From: DASTSN01 sp035549175
Lineage (GTDB): Bacteria > Bacteroidota > Bacteroidia > Chitinophagales > Chitinophagaceae
DNA: 64,000 bases
Assembly (NCBI GenBank): GCA_035549175.1
Contig: DASZRL010000065.1
Span: forward strand, 1 to 64,000
Direction: 5' to 3'
A program made the position numbers and the translations under genes. Position 1 is the stretch's first letter. Every line of letters starts with the position of its first letter. This document shows positions 35,374 through 43,646 of this stretch, in pieces. The notes beneath the pieces are model-generated. The model was given only the letters and a program-made list of their open reading frames with translations, had not been told where the DNA came from and ran no database searches.

Positions 35374-36303
35374 TCAACGAAGTGTGGTGGAGGCTTCCCC
35401 GATTCGGACCCCATTGTGATAAACCTTCAGCTGGTAGGTTCCCTTGGTGAACTGGTCATAATCGAGGGAAAATATGATTCGCTTCTGCTCACTGCGGGTG
35501 TAATCAAATTTAACGGTCCGGGTATATGGCTGCCGGCCCTCATTCTTGGTATCAAAATAATCTGATTCCCAAACCGGATTGGTGATAACCCGGCCTTCCG
35601 GGTCGGTCAGCATGACGACAATCATGGTATGGGGCAGGTCCGTTACCCCGTTTTGCAGGAACATGGACACCACAAACTTATCGGCCTTGCGGGCCAGGTC
35701 CGTTTCCACTTCCCGGATATGATTGGCTTTCACATCGATGGCGGCTACTTTTACGTCACTGGCCGTAAGGGTGTAGGCATTGGTAACGATCTCATTTAAC
35801 TGCTTGTTCTGGGATTCCAGCGTACTTACATTATGTTCCAGGTCCTGGATTTGGTGGGTGAGCAGGGAAAGGGTGCTGTCCAGGCGGGTCTTGTCTTTTT
35901 CCAGCGAGGTGCTGTGCTCCCTGAGCTCATCGATCCTGGCACGAAGCTCGTTAATCTTGTCGCGGGCATTATTCAGTTCACTCTTGGTAATGTTTCGTTT
36001 GCTGAGGATATCACTGATTTCCGTCCTGAGGGAATTGATCTGGAGGACGCGGGTATCCAGCTGGCCTTTCAGGGAATCCATATTGGACCTTGTCGAATCC
36101 AGCCGGACATCCAGCCTGCCTACGGTCTCGGCGTAAAATTTCTGGAGGGAATCCCGGATGGCATCCGCCAGCGCCGCCGAGTCCCGGATGTACACATTGT
36201 TTCGCTGGTTAACATACCGGTTCTTATCATATAAATGATAAATCCAGGTGGCCGTCAGACCCATGGATAATAACAGTAATAAAAGGGGTTTTGATGTCTT
36301 CAT
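35374..36303 (-). CDS. Membrane-anchored coiled-coil protein, paralogue B
   Basis: A 309-residue protein I cannot assign to a named family. Residues 1-25 form a signal anchor (LLLLLLSMGLTATWIYHLYDKN). A long, almost uninterrupted coiled coil runs about 40-175, and a compact beta-rich domain fills about 205-309 (DKFVVSMFLQ, MIVVMLTDPEGRVITNP, ending YQLKVYHNGVRIGEASTTLR). The same plan and the same C-terminal motif occur in the neighbouring gene at 36454, so the two are tandem paralogues by duplication. The anchor plus coil suggests a periplasmic scaffold or spacer holding the C-terminal domain away from the membrane. Function unknown. Confidence 0.75.
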   Translation of the reverse strand: MKTSKPLLLLLLSMGLTATWIYHLYDKNRYVNQRNNVYIRDSAALADAIRDSLQKFYAETVGRLDVRLDSTRSNMDSLKGQLDTRVLQINSLRTEISDILSKRNITKSELNNARDKINELRARIDELREHSTSLEKDKTRLDSTLSLLTHQIQDLEHNVSTLESQNKQLNEIVTNAYTLTASDVKVAAIDVKANHIREVETDLARKADKFVVSMFLQNGVTDLPHTMIVVMLTDPEGRVITNPVWESDYFDTKNEGRQPYTRTVKFDYTRSEQKRIIFSLDYDQFTKGTYQLKVYHNGVRIGEASTTLR

Positions 36304-36391
36304 GCAACCAGTGAATCAGGACATATCGTTACCAAATCCGAATGGGGAGGGACAATATACACTTAATCGCCAAAAAATACGGCGGGGGGAC

Positions 36392-36424
36392 AAAAAAAAC
36401 CGCCTCGTAAATTTACGAGACGGT
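36392..36424 (-). terminator. Intrinsic terminator after coiled-coil paralogue A
   Basis: On the minus strand ACCGTCTCGTAAATTTACGAGGCGGT folds into a long near-perfect stem (one G/A mismatch) followed by eight T residues (36392-36399). It separates the transcripts of the two paralogues, so each probably also has its own promoter. Confidence 0.88.
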
Positions 36425-36453
36425 CTGATTTTCAGGAGTTTAACGCTTCAGAA

Positions 36454-37431
36454 TTAACCAAACAAACCACCTTTACGGAGGGTTCGGGTCCCCTCGCCGA
36501 TCTTGAATCCGTTGTGGTAGATCTCAATTTTATAGTCCCCCTTCTGGAAGTCTTTCTGCTCCAGGGGTATCTGAACGTTCTTGCGGGTGTTCTGCTCGTA
36601 CTGGATCGACACCTTGGAGGTGTAGGCTTTGTCCCCGTCGGTACGGGTGGTCAGGGTGCCGGAACCCAGGGAAGGATCAGAAATTACCTTGCCATCAGGG
36701 GCAGTCACCATGACATACATATCCGCGGGGCCGGACTTGGCAATACGGTTTTCCACGTCGAAGGAAATGACCAGCTTATCTACCCGGCGGGCATTGGTAG
36801 TCACTTTTTCCTTGCCATTCTTCTTCTCTTTTACCGGTGTGATCTGGATGTTGGAGGCGCTGAAGGTAGAGCCTACATCCACGGTTTGTTGCAATTCCTG
36901 CTTTTCAGACGTGGTAGTAGCCAGATTTTGCTCCAGGGTCTGCTTTTCAGAAGTAAGCTGGGTATTGGCCGCAGTCAATTGCTGATTTTCACCGGTCAGG
37001 CGGGCTACTTCGGCCTCCAGGCCGTCTATCTTGCCATTGAGTTCCTGGATCAGTTTTTTGGCGTGGTCCAGTTCGGCAGCCGTTGCATTCTTCTTACGAA
37101 GGATGCCGTTGATCTCCGTTTTCAGCTTGGCTATTTCGGTCTGCTTGTCGCCCAGTTGTCCCTGCAGGGCATTGTTGGCCCCGGTGAGGGAATCCAGCCG
37201 GATGGTCACATCATCGTACATCTGCTTAAGGGAATCCCGCTGGGACATGTAAGACATGCTTTGCTGCTCGGTCTGCTGAAGCTTTTCGCCGGTCTTATTT
37301 TTGTCGTATAACAGGTAACCCCAGGTCCCTAACAGGAAGGCAGCCAGAATCCCGATCAGGATGTTCTTGCTACTGTTGCTTTTGGGGGGTTGGTTCTGCG
37401 GTGTGGCAGAAGGATAATTTGTTTCAGTCAT
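36454..37431 (-). CDS. Membrane-anchored coiled-coil protein, paralogue A
   Basis: A 325-residue protein of unknown function. A polar, Gln/Pro/Ser-rich N-terminus (1-22) precedes one transmembrane segment (about 23-42, ILIGILAAFLLGTWGYLLYDKN). A coiled coil of about 150 residues (about 45-190, with heptad-like LTGANNALQGQLGDKQ) leads to a beta-rich C-terminal domain (about 215-325) that shares MxVMVTxPxGKVIxxP, YHNGxxIGE and TLR with paralogue B. Orientation is likely cytoplasmic N-terminus with the coil in the periplasm. A strong terminator follows. The product ends GGLFG. No known enzyme motif is present. Confidence 0.75.
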   Translation of the reverse strand: MTETNYPSATPQNQPPKSNSSKNILIGILAAFLLGTWGYLLYDKNKTGEKLQQTEQQSMSYMSQRDSLKQMYDDVTIRLDSLTGANNALQGQLGDKQTEIAKLKTEINGILRKKNATAAELDHAKKLIQELNGKIDGLEAEVARLTGENQQLTAANTQLTSEKQTLEQNLATTTSEKQELQQTVDVGSTFSASNIQITPVKEKKNGKEKVTTNARRVDKLVISFDVENRIAKSGPADMYVMVTAPDGKVISDPSLGSGTLTTRTDGDKAYTSKVSIQYEQNTRKNVQIPLEQKDFQKGDYKIEIYHNGFKIGEGTRTLRKGGLFG

Positions 37432-37627
37432 TGTTGAAGGTTTTAGTCCTTAAAATTGAAATAGGTTGAGAAACTGCCGCTTTTCCAGGATCCTGCCTCT
37501 TATCAGGCCTGCAAAATGCGCGTTCGAACCGATTCTTCCTAAAACCGTGCCAGAAAGCAGGACCCGGTATCTGGCCCCTGGCAATAAGCCCCGGATCGGC
37601 ATTATATTCTCTGTATCTTAGCAGGTT

Positions 37628-38626
37628 ATGACAGCTGACAAGATCATAGGTGACTGGCTGAAAGGTGTCTACAAGCCGGTGTACTGGCTGGAAGGAGAAG
37701 AAGATTACTTTATTGACAAAGTGATGCACTTTGCGGAAACCCGTATTCTGTCGGAGTCTGAAACCGGCTTCAACCTGACTGTCTTTTACGGGAAAGACGC
37801 CGATTGGGCCAGCGTCATCAATGCCTGCAGGAGGTATCCCATGTTTTCGGAAAGGCAGGTCGTGTTGTTAAAGGAAGCCCAGCAGATGCGGGATATTGAC
37901 AAACTGGAGTCTTATGTGGAAAATCCCTTGAAATCCACCGTGTTTGTGGTAGGTTACAAGGAAAAAAAGCTGGATGGCCGGACCCGGTTATCCAAAATAC
38001 TGAAGGAAAAGGCCGTGGTACTGACAACAAAAAAAATGGGCGAGGGGCAGCTTCCGGAATGGATAAACAACCTGGTGAGCAGCCGGGGTTACGCCATTTC
38101 ACCGGTAGGCCTCCGGCTCCTGGGGGACCATATCGGGAATGACCTCAGCCGGATCGAAAATGAAATCGACAAGATCTCCGTAAACCTGGGCACTCGCAAG
38201 ACCATCACGGAAGAGGATATTGAAAAATTTGTGGGCGTCAGCAAGGAGTTTAATGTTTTTGAGTTGCAGGCTGCCATCGCCACCCGTAACCTGGAAAAAG
38301 CCATGCGGATTATTCAATACTTTACTGCAAATCCCAAAGCGGCCCCCATCCAGCTGATCCTGCCGTCCCTCTATGGCTTCTTCAGCAAGGTATTTGCCCT
38401 CTATGGGGTGCCGTCCCGAGATGAAAAGACCCTTTCGGCAGCCCTGGGTATTCATTCGTTTTTCGTCCGGGACTATATCAAGGCAGCGCAGGTCTATTCC
38501 TACCCGGAAATCGAGCGGGTATTGCTTTTATTGCATGAATATAACCTGAAGAGCATCGGGGTGGGCGACAGCGGAACCCCGGAAGGATCCCTGTTAAAGG
38601 AAATGATCGTTAAAATGATCGCCTGA
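37628..38626 (+). CDS. holA: DNA polymerase III, delta subunit
   Basis: A 332-residue cytoplasmic clamp-loader subunit that opens the beta sliding clamp. Family marks: VYWLEGEEDYFIDKVMHFAE at the N-terminus, FYGKDADWASVINACRRYPMFSERQVVLLKEAQ, KILKEKAVVLTTKKM, and the central EIDKISVNLGTRKTITEEDIEKFVGVSKEFNVFELQAAI. The Walker-like site is degenerate, as is usual for delta. Length is normal. TATCTTAG (37614-37621) lies just before the ATG but leaves no room for a leader, so the promoter is not settled. The neighbouring lipoprotein gene starts about 80 bases later. Confidence 0.93.
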   Translation: MTADKIIGDWLKGVYKPVYWLEGEEDYFIDKVMHFAETRILSESETGFNLTVFYGKDADWASVINACRRYPMFSERQVVLLKEAQQMRDIDKLESYVENPLKSTVFVVGYKEKKLDGRTRLSKILKEKAVVLTTKKMGEGQLPEWINNLVSSRGYAISPVGLRLLGDHIGNDLSRIENEIDKISVNLGTRKTITEEDIEKFVGVSKEFNVFELQAAIATRNLEKAMRIIQYFTANPKAAPIQLILPSLYGFFSKVFALYGVPSRDEKTLSAALGIHSFFVRDYIKAAQVYSYPEIERVLLLLHEYNLKSIGVGDSGTPEGSLLKEMIVKMIA

Positions 38627-38704
38627 CCGGTCCTGGTTTCCGATAACTCATCCTTTATTGCTAATTTGAGGTGCCTGATACCCGTAAGGCTAATTATCCT
38701 TCAT

Positions 38705-39484
38705 ATGACCAACCTGATTAAGATCCTTTTGCTGGCCGGAATAACCTGCCTGACAGGCTGCCTGGATATCACCCAGGACCTCACGGTGAATGCGGATGGC
38801 AGCGGCACCCTGGCCAATACCACTGATTTAAGTGAAGTAATGAACATGGCCATGCAAATGGCCGGCGATAAGGCCCAGGAGGAAAAGATGCACATGGATA
38901 CGGTTATCCGGTACCGCGATATGCTGGATTCAGCCAGCCATATCAGCCCGGAAGAAAAAAACCTCCTGGCACCGGGGGTGCTTCACCTGGTCATGAACCA
39001 GGATTCCCAGAAATATTACCTCCGGTCCTCAGTCCCATTCCGGAAACTGGCCGATGTGGTTCCCCTGATTCAGGCACTTCAAAAAGGGAATTCCGGGAAA
39101 ATGATGGGCACGGCCCTGAAAGAGCTGATGAAGGACCGGGGCGATAGTACCATGACTGACACAAGCAGGGGGGAGGATGCCCAGCCGGGAATGCCCGATA
39201 ATTACCTGATAATCACATGCAAACCAGGCCTGATTAGCCGGGTAGTGGATAAGCAGAAACTGGCGGCTCTCAGTCAGGATGAATCACTTGCCAAATTACG
39301 GGAAATGGGGGCTATGACCGGGCCGCTCAAGACCCATTTCGTCATTCACCTGCCGAGACCGGCCAAGAAAGTGGAAGGTAAAAATGTCAGGCTATCCGGC
39401 GACCGCAGGCAGGTAACCATCTCCAATGAGCTGGATGACCTGTACGATGATCCGTCGTCTTTTGAATTCCAGGTAACCTATTAG
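38705..39484 (+). CDS. Lipoprotein, unknown function
   Basis: A 259-residue lipoprotein. The start is the ATG opening MTNLIKILLLAGITCLTGC, whose lipobox LTGC gives Cys19; an upstream ATG at 38666 would add 13 residues and is less likely. The opening of the mature protein (LDITQDLTVNADGSGTLANTTDLSE) resembles the beta-strand start of envelope lipoproteins that carry a DUF-type domain found across Bacteroidota. Methionine- and lysine-rich helices follow, and a beta-rich end (KTHFVIHLPRPAKKVEGKNVRLSGDRRQVTISNELDDLY). No catalytic motif is visible. It ends 11 bases from the convergent ribF gene. Confidence 0.75.
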   Translation: MTNLIKILLLAGITCLTGCLDITQDLTVNADGSGTLANTTDLSEVMNMAMQMAGDKAQEEKMHMDTVIRYRDMLDSASHISPEEKNLLAPGVLHLVMNQDSQKYYLRSSVPFRKLADVVPLIQALQKGNSGKMMGTALKELMKDRGDSTMTDTSRGEDAQPGMPDNYLIITCKPGLISRVVDKQKLAALSQDESLAKLREMGAMTGPLKTHFVIHLPRPAKKVEGKNVRLSGDRRQVTISNELDDLYDDPSSFEFQVTY

Positions 39485-39495
39485 CCGGGCCGTAT

Positions 39496-40419
39496 TCAGA
39501 GGACCTTCAGGCTTTCCTCTTTGTCCTTTGCCATCTGCTGCACCAGGTCGTCCAGCGAATTGAATTTGACCTCCTGGCGAAGGTATTTTCTGACATAAAC
39601 GCGAACCACCTGGCCATAAATGGTCTCATCAAAATCAAACATGTTTACTTCAATCACGCGCCTGGTTCCGTCCACCGTCGGGCGGAATCCGATACTCATC
39701 ATGCCCTTGTAGGTCCTTCCGTGATGGACTGCGTGGACCGCATAAATCCCGTTGGCAGGAATGATCTTCTCCTCGTCATGGATCTGCAGATTGGCGGTGG
39801 GGTAACCGAGTTTTCGCCCGAGTTTGTCACCATGAACCACTTCCCCCTCGAAGAAAAATTCATAGCCCAGCAACCGGTCGGCAGCCTCCAGACGGCCTTC
39901 CAGCAGGGCCTCCCGGATCTTGGTGGAACTGATAGCCACCTCATCCAGCACGTGTTTGGGGATTTCCCGCAAGGCATACCCGTAGACCGGCGCACTGCGT
40001 TCCAGCAACAGGTAATCCCCTTTCCGGTCCTTTCCGAACCGGTGGTCGTATCCGATGATCACCGTATGGGGCCGGAATTTGCGGATCAGGAAGTCTTTGA
40101 TGTATTGTTCCGGTTGCTGGTTGGCAAAGGCATCGGTAAAGGGTACTATGACCAGGTGGTCCACCCCCAGCTTGCCCAGGAGCTCCACCTTTTCTGCCAG
40201 GGTATTGATCAGCCGGATACCGAGGATGGTGGAGGCAACAATCTTGCGGGGATGGGGATGAAAGGTTATGATCACGGTTTCCCCCTGGATGCGTGCTGCC
40301 TCCTCCTTGAGATGCTCAATGATCTGGCGGTGGCCCATGTGGACGCCGTCAAAGGTACCGATCGTAATGACGGCCTTTCGGAAGACGGGTAATTGCTCAA
40401 TGTCCCTGTGTACTTGCAT
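39496..40419 (-). CDS. ribF: Bifunctional riboflavin kinase / FAD synthetase
   Basis: A 307-residue cytoplasmic enzyme that phosphorylates riboflavin to FMN and adenylates FMN to FAD. The N-terminal nucleotidyltransferase domain has TIGTFDGVHMGHRQII, the HxGH-like site, and AISSTKIREALLEG. The C-terminal riboflavin kinase domain has GDKLGRKLGYPTANL and the flavin-site YKGMMSIGFRPT. Length is as expected. An exact TAnnTTTG -7 element lies just upstream. It is divergent from purM and convergent with the lipoprotein gene. Confidence 0.96.
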   Translation of the reverse strand: MQVHRDIEQLPVFRKAVITIGTFDGVHMGHRQIIEHLKEEAARIQGETVIITFHPHPRKIVASTILGIRLINTLAEKVELLGKLGVDHLVIVPFTDAFANQQPEQYIKDFLIRKFRPHTVIIGYDHRFGKDRKGDYLLLERSAPVYGYALREIPKHVLDEVAISSTKIREALLEGRLEAADRLLGYEFFFEGEVVHGDKLGRKLGYPTANLQIHDEEKIIPANGIYAVHAVHHGRTYKGMMSIGFRPTVDGTRRVIEVNMFDFDETIYGQVVRVYVRKYLRQEVKFNSLDDLVQQMAKDKEESLKVL

Positions 40420-40432
40420 AATAGAAGAGGTG

Positions 40433-40440
40433 CAAATCTA
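40433..40440 (-). promoter_or_regulatory. -7 promoter element of ribF
   Basis: The minus strand reads TAGATTTG, an exact TAnnTTTG match, ending 13 bases before the ribF ATG. No TTTG is seen at the expected -33 position. Confidence 0.4.
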
Positions 40441-40488
40441 AAAATTCCTTACCGGATGGGGTGGAATTTTCATTCGGTAATTATCCGT

Positions 40489-40496
40489 TAGTTTTG
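40489..40496 (+). promoter_or_regulatory. -7 promoter element of purM
   Basis: TAGTTTTG is an exact TAnnTTTG match, with TTTT about 18 bases upstream as a near -33 element. Transcription would start near 40503, leaving a leader of about 10 bases. It is divergent from the ribF element. Confidence 0.45.
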
Positions 40497-40512
40497 CCGC
40501 ACAAACCAGCAT

Positions 40513-41691
40513 ATGGATCTATACGCCCAGCGGGGTGTGTCCGCCCAGAAGGAGGAGGTACACGCCGCCATAAAAAACCTGGACCAAGGCCTTTTCCCGA
40601 GATCCTTTTGCAAAATTTATCCGGATTTTCTCTGCGGGGACAAGGATTGGGTAAACCTGATGCATGCCGACGGGGCCGGTACGAAGAGTATCCTGGCCTA
40701 CCTGTACTGGAAGGAGACGGGGGACGTAAGTGTGTGGAAGGGGATCGCGCAGGACGCCATTGTCATGAACCTGGACGACCTGCTCTGCGTGGGCATTCAC
40801 GACCAGTTGCTGTTCAGCTCCACCATCGACAGGAACAAGCGCGTCATCCCCGGCGAGGTGCTGGAAGCGATTATCACGGGAACCCAGGAGTTTTTTGACC
40901 AGCTGAAAGCCTTCGGGGTCAACATCCATTACCTGGGCGGAGAGACTGCTGACGTGGGGGATGTAGTCCGTACCATCGCGGTAAACGGCACGATGACAGC
41001 CCGGTGGCCCCGCAGAAGCCTGATCACCAATGAAGGGATCCGGGCGGGTGATGTGATCGTCGGCCTGGCTGGTTTCGGGCAGGCCCGGTATGAATCCCGG
41101 TATAACAGCGGAATAGCCAGCAACGGGCTGACCAGTGCCCGGCACGATATGTTGCATAAGACCTACGGGGCCCGGTTTCACGAGTCCTACGATACCGCCC
41201 TGGATGAAAAAGTGGTCTACATTGGTCCGCACCGGCTGACCGACGAAATCGAATTCGGCAACGCCGTCTATGAGGTGGGTAAGTTGTTGCTGAGCCCGAC
41301 CCGGACCTTTGCGCCCGTCCTGAAATCCCTGCTGGAGAGTCACTTTCCCGCCGTGCACGGACTGATCCATTGCAGTGGCGGAGGCCAAACCAAGTGCCTG
41401 AAATACCTGCCTGATCATATCCGTGTGATCAAGGACCGGTTGTTTGACCCGCCTCCCGTGTTCCGCCTGATCCAGCAGGCCAGCGGTGCCTCCGACCGGG
41501 AAATGTACCAGGTCTTCAACATGGGCACCCGGTTGGAAATCTATACCGACGAGCAGGCGGCTGATTCGATCATCGCTGTGGCCCTCTCGATGGGCGTGGA
41601 AGCGCGTGTGATTGGTCGCGTAGAGGCGGGCCCGGGCAGGGAACTCCTGATCACTTCCGGGGAGGCCTCCTTATCCTACCAGGCAGGGTAG
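40513..41691 (+). CDS. purM: Phosphoribosylformylglycinamidine cyclo-ligase (AIR synthase)
   Basis: A 392-residue cytoplasmic enzyme closing the imidazole ring in purine synthesis. It is the Bacteroidota-type PurM, which is rather diverged from E. coli PurM: MHADGAGTKSILAYLYW, AQDAIVMNLDDLLCVGIHDQLLFSSTIDRNK, IHYLGGETADVGDVVRTI, GDVIVGLAGFGQARYESRYNSGIASNGLT and IHCSGGGQTKCLKYLP carry the ATP- and substrate-binding glycines and aspartates. The start is the ATG behind a promoter element, with the first residues MDLYAQRGVSAQKEEV as in relatives. It stands alone, separate from purC. Confidence 0.93.
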   Translation: MDLYAQRGVSAQKEEVHAAIKNLDQGLFPRSFCKIYPDFLCGDKDWVNLMHADGAGTKSILAYLYWKETGDVSVWKGIAQDAIVMNLDDLLCVGIHDQLLFSSTIDRNKRVIPGEVLEAIITGTQEFFDQLKAFGVNIHYLGGETADVGDVVRTIAVNGTMTARWPRRSLITNEGIRAGDVIVGLAGFGQARYESRYNSGIASNGLTSARHDMLHKTYGARFHESYDTALDEKVVYIGPHRLTDEIEFGNAVYEVGKLLLSPTRTFAPVLKSLLESHFPAVHGLIHCSGGGQTKCLKYLPDHIRVIKDRLFDPPPVFRLIQQASGASDREMYQVFNMGTRLEIYTDEQAADSIIAVALSMGVEARVIGRVEAGPGRELLITSGEASLSYQAG

Positions 41692-41848
41692 TAGCCTCTG
41701 TAACCCGGTCCGGGCGGATATGCGCGTTTTCCGGGTCCCCTGGGCTCATGCCGCCCGCTGCTTTAAGTAGAAACAGTCCCCAGGATGTTACAAAAAATTG
41801 CTGGCCCGAACCCCCAGTTTGCGTTAATTTGCAACAAACCAGTACTGC

Positions 41849-42538
41849 ATGACAGAGGCGATCATAGAACTTAAGCATGCCAATATCTATCAGGGCAGTA
41901 ACCTGATCCTGCAGGATGTCAATCTGACGGTAAACCGCAGCGAGTTCGTCTACCTGGTAGGCAAGACCGGCACCGGTAAGTCCAGCCTGCTGAAGACCCT
42001 GTATGGTGAACTGCCGCTCCGCGAGGGAGAGGGCCTGGTTACCGGCTATACCCTGCGCAACCTGGACTGGAAGAAAGTTCCCTACCTGCGCAGGAACCTG
42101 GGTGTCGTCTTCCAGGATTTTCAGCTCCTGACGGACCGGAATGTGAATGACAACCTGAAGTTCGTGCTGCGGGCCACCGGCTGGAAAGATGAAAAGCTGA
42201 TGGATGAAAAGATTCTGGACGTGCTGGATAAGGTAGGCCTGAAATCCAAGGGATTCAAAATGCCGTTTGAACTGAGCGGGGGGGAACAACAGCGCGTAGA
42301 CATAGCCCGGGCCCTGTTAAATTCGCCCAAGTTAATCCTGGCTGATGAGCCGACCGGCAACCTGGACCCGGAGACATCCGACGAAATCATGACCCTGCTG
42401 TTCCAGATCTCCAAGGATTACGGAACGGCGATTATCATGGCGACCCACGATTATATTGTACTCCAGAAATTTCCGGCCAGGACGATCCGGACCGAGCGGG
42501 GACGCGTTACGGATAACGCTCAAATAACCATTGACTGA
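41849..42538 (+). CDS. ftsE: FtsE-like ABC transporter ATP-binding protein
   Basis: A 229-residue cytoplasmic ATPase of the FtsE/LolD group. Walker A is GKTGTGKS (38-45), the signature is LSGGEQQR and Walker B LILADEPTGNLDP, followed by the switch ATHDY. It most resembles FtsE, which with FtsX activates peptidoglycan hydrolases at division. No ftsX is adjacent: the downstream gene is a glycosyltransferase on the other strand whose 3' end overlaps this gene by 32 bases. The partner permease must be encoded elsewhere. A LolD-type assignment is the main alternative. Confidence 0.88.
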   Translation: MTEAIIELKHANIYQGSNLILQDVNLTVNRSEFVYLVGKTGTGKSSLLKTLYGELPLREGEGLVTGYTLRNLDWKKVPYLRRNLGVVFQDFQLLTDRNVNDNLKFVLRATGWKDEKLMDEKILDVLDKVGLKSKGFKMPFELSGGEQQRVDIARALLNSPKLILADEPTGNLDPETSDEIMTLLFQISKDYGTAIIMATHDYIVLQKFPARTIRTERGRVTDNAQITID

Positions 42539-43646
42539 CCAGCTCGGCATTTTTCCTGTTATCATACAGGGGAAACAGCAGCTTCTCACGCAGCCTGATT
42601 TCGTGTTCCTCAAAGGGTTGTCTGTACAGGCCGGCAATGACTTCCCGCAGTTGCTGGGCGTCCTCACCCAGGTGGCAGGCCTTATCCAGGCCGGTTCCTG
42701 CCACCGCAGCCTGGTTGGTTACGCAGTGCCGCCCTTCAAACAGGGCGTGCAGCAGTTTCAGCTTCAGGCCGGTGGCATTAAAGGACGGAAGGATATTGAT
42801 ATGGGCCTTGCGCACCAGGTCATCGATCTCGTCCTCGCTCGGGTTGGCGATGAGACAGGTGTGCTGGTGCAGGTGGGCTATTTTCTGCAAACGCCGGCTA
42901 GGATTTTTTCCGGCGATCACAAAGGGGATTCTGAGTTTCAGGAAAATTTTATCCAGCAGCCATATGGCGGCCATTTCGTTTTCGGCCACCCCCAGGTTGC
43001 CATGGTACAGGCAGAAACTTCCCGTTCCCGGCCGGCAGGTCAGTTCCTGCCAGGAAAGGGACCCGGGCAGGTATCGTACGTCCCCCAGCCGGTATACCTC
43101 CTCGAACCGCCGGGCATCCCCCGGTGTCATGGAGGCGTACATAATGTCTTGCGGCAGGCGATGCTGATATCCATTCAGCAGCCGGCTTTCCAACCAGTAA
43201 TACACCTTTTTCAGGGGGCTGGAGGCAACCCTGGATAAGCGGGAATAATACCGGCTTTCGTCATTGTGCAGCCGCACCAATATCCGGCGCCCGTTCTGGT
43301 GGATCAGCGGGAGAATCCCGGTGCAATGAATCCCTTCCAGCAGGACGGGAAAGGTATTCGCATTGAGCCGTTCGGCCAATTCGCTGCTTTTTCTGGATGA
43401 CACGATATAGGGTGTGGCCAGGGAGAATCCCCGCCAGCCGGTATGTCGCCCGTAAGCAGTAAGGGTGGAGCAATAGGGACGAAGGGGTTCCGCGTGATTC
43501 CTGTCTCCGTACTGAAAGTAGTGCACGTGCAACCGGATGCCCAGCCTATGAAGGGATACGATCCGGTTGAACATATCGATAGCTCCCCCGTATTCCGGCG
43601 GATACGGATTGTCCAGGCAAACGATATGAAGTTGTTTATCCTTCAT
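42507..43646 (-). CDS. Glycosyltransferase, GT4-like
   Basis: A 379-residue cytoplasmic protein with the GT-B plan: an N-terminal Rossmann domain (HIVCLDNPYPPEYGGAIDMF) and a C-terminal domain with HGNLGVAENEMAAIWLLDK, IAGKNPSRRL and NILPSFNATGLKLKLLHALFEGRH, where the donor sugar-nucleotide would bind. The usual E-x7-E is replaced by a GLKLKLL-type segment, so it is a diverged member. The start is the ATG overlapping the stop of the upstream transferase by four bases; the longer frame is rejected for that reason. Its 3' end overlaps ftsE. Likely role: cell-surface glycan synthesis with the next two genes. Confidence 0.82.
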   Translation of the reverse strand: MKDKQLHIVCLDNPYPPEYGGAIDMFNRIVSLHRLGIRLHVHYFQYGDRNHAEPLRPYCSTLTAYGRHTGWRGFSLATPYIVSSRKSSELAERLNANTFPVLLEGIHCTGILPLIHQNGRRILVRLHNDESRYYSRLSRVASSPLKKVYYWLESRLLNGYQHRLPQDIMYASMTPGDARRFEEVYRLGDVRYLPGSLSWQELTCRPGTGSFCLYHGNLGVAENEMAAIWLLDKIFLKLRIPFVIAGKNPSRRLQKIAHLHQHTCLIANPSEDEIDDLVRKAHINILPSFNATGLKLKLLHALFEGRHCVTNQAAVAGTGLDKACHLGEDAQQLREVIAGLYRQPFEEHEIRLREKLLFPLYDNRKNAELVSQWLFERYP

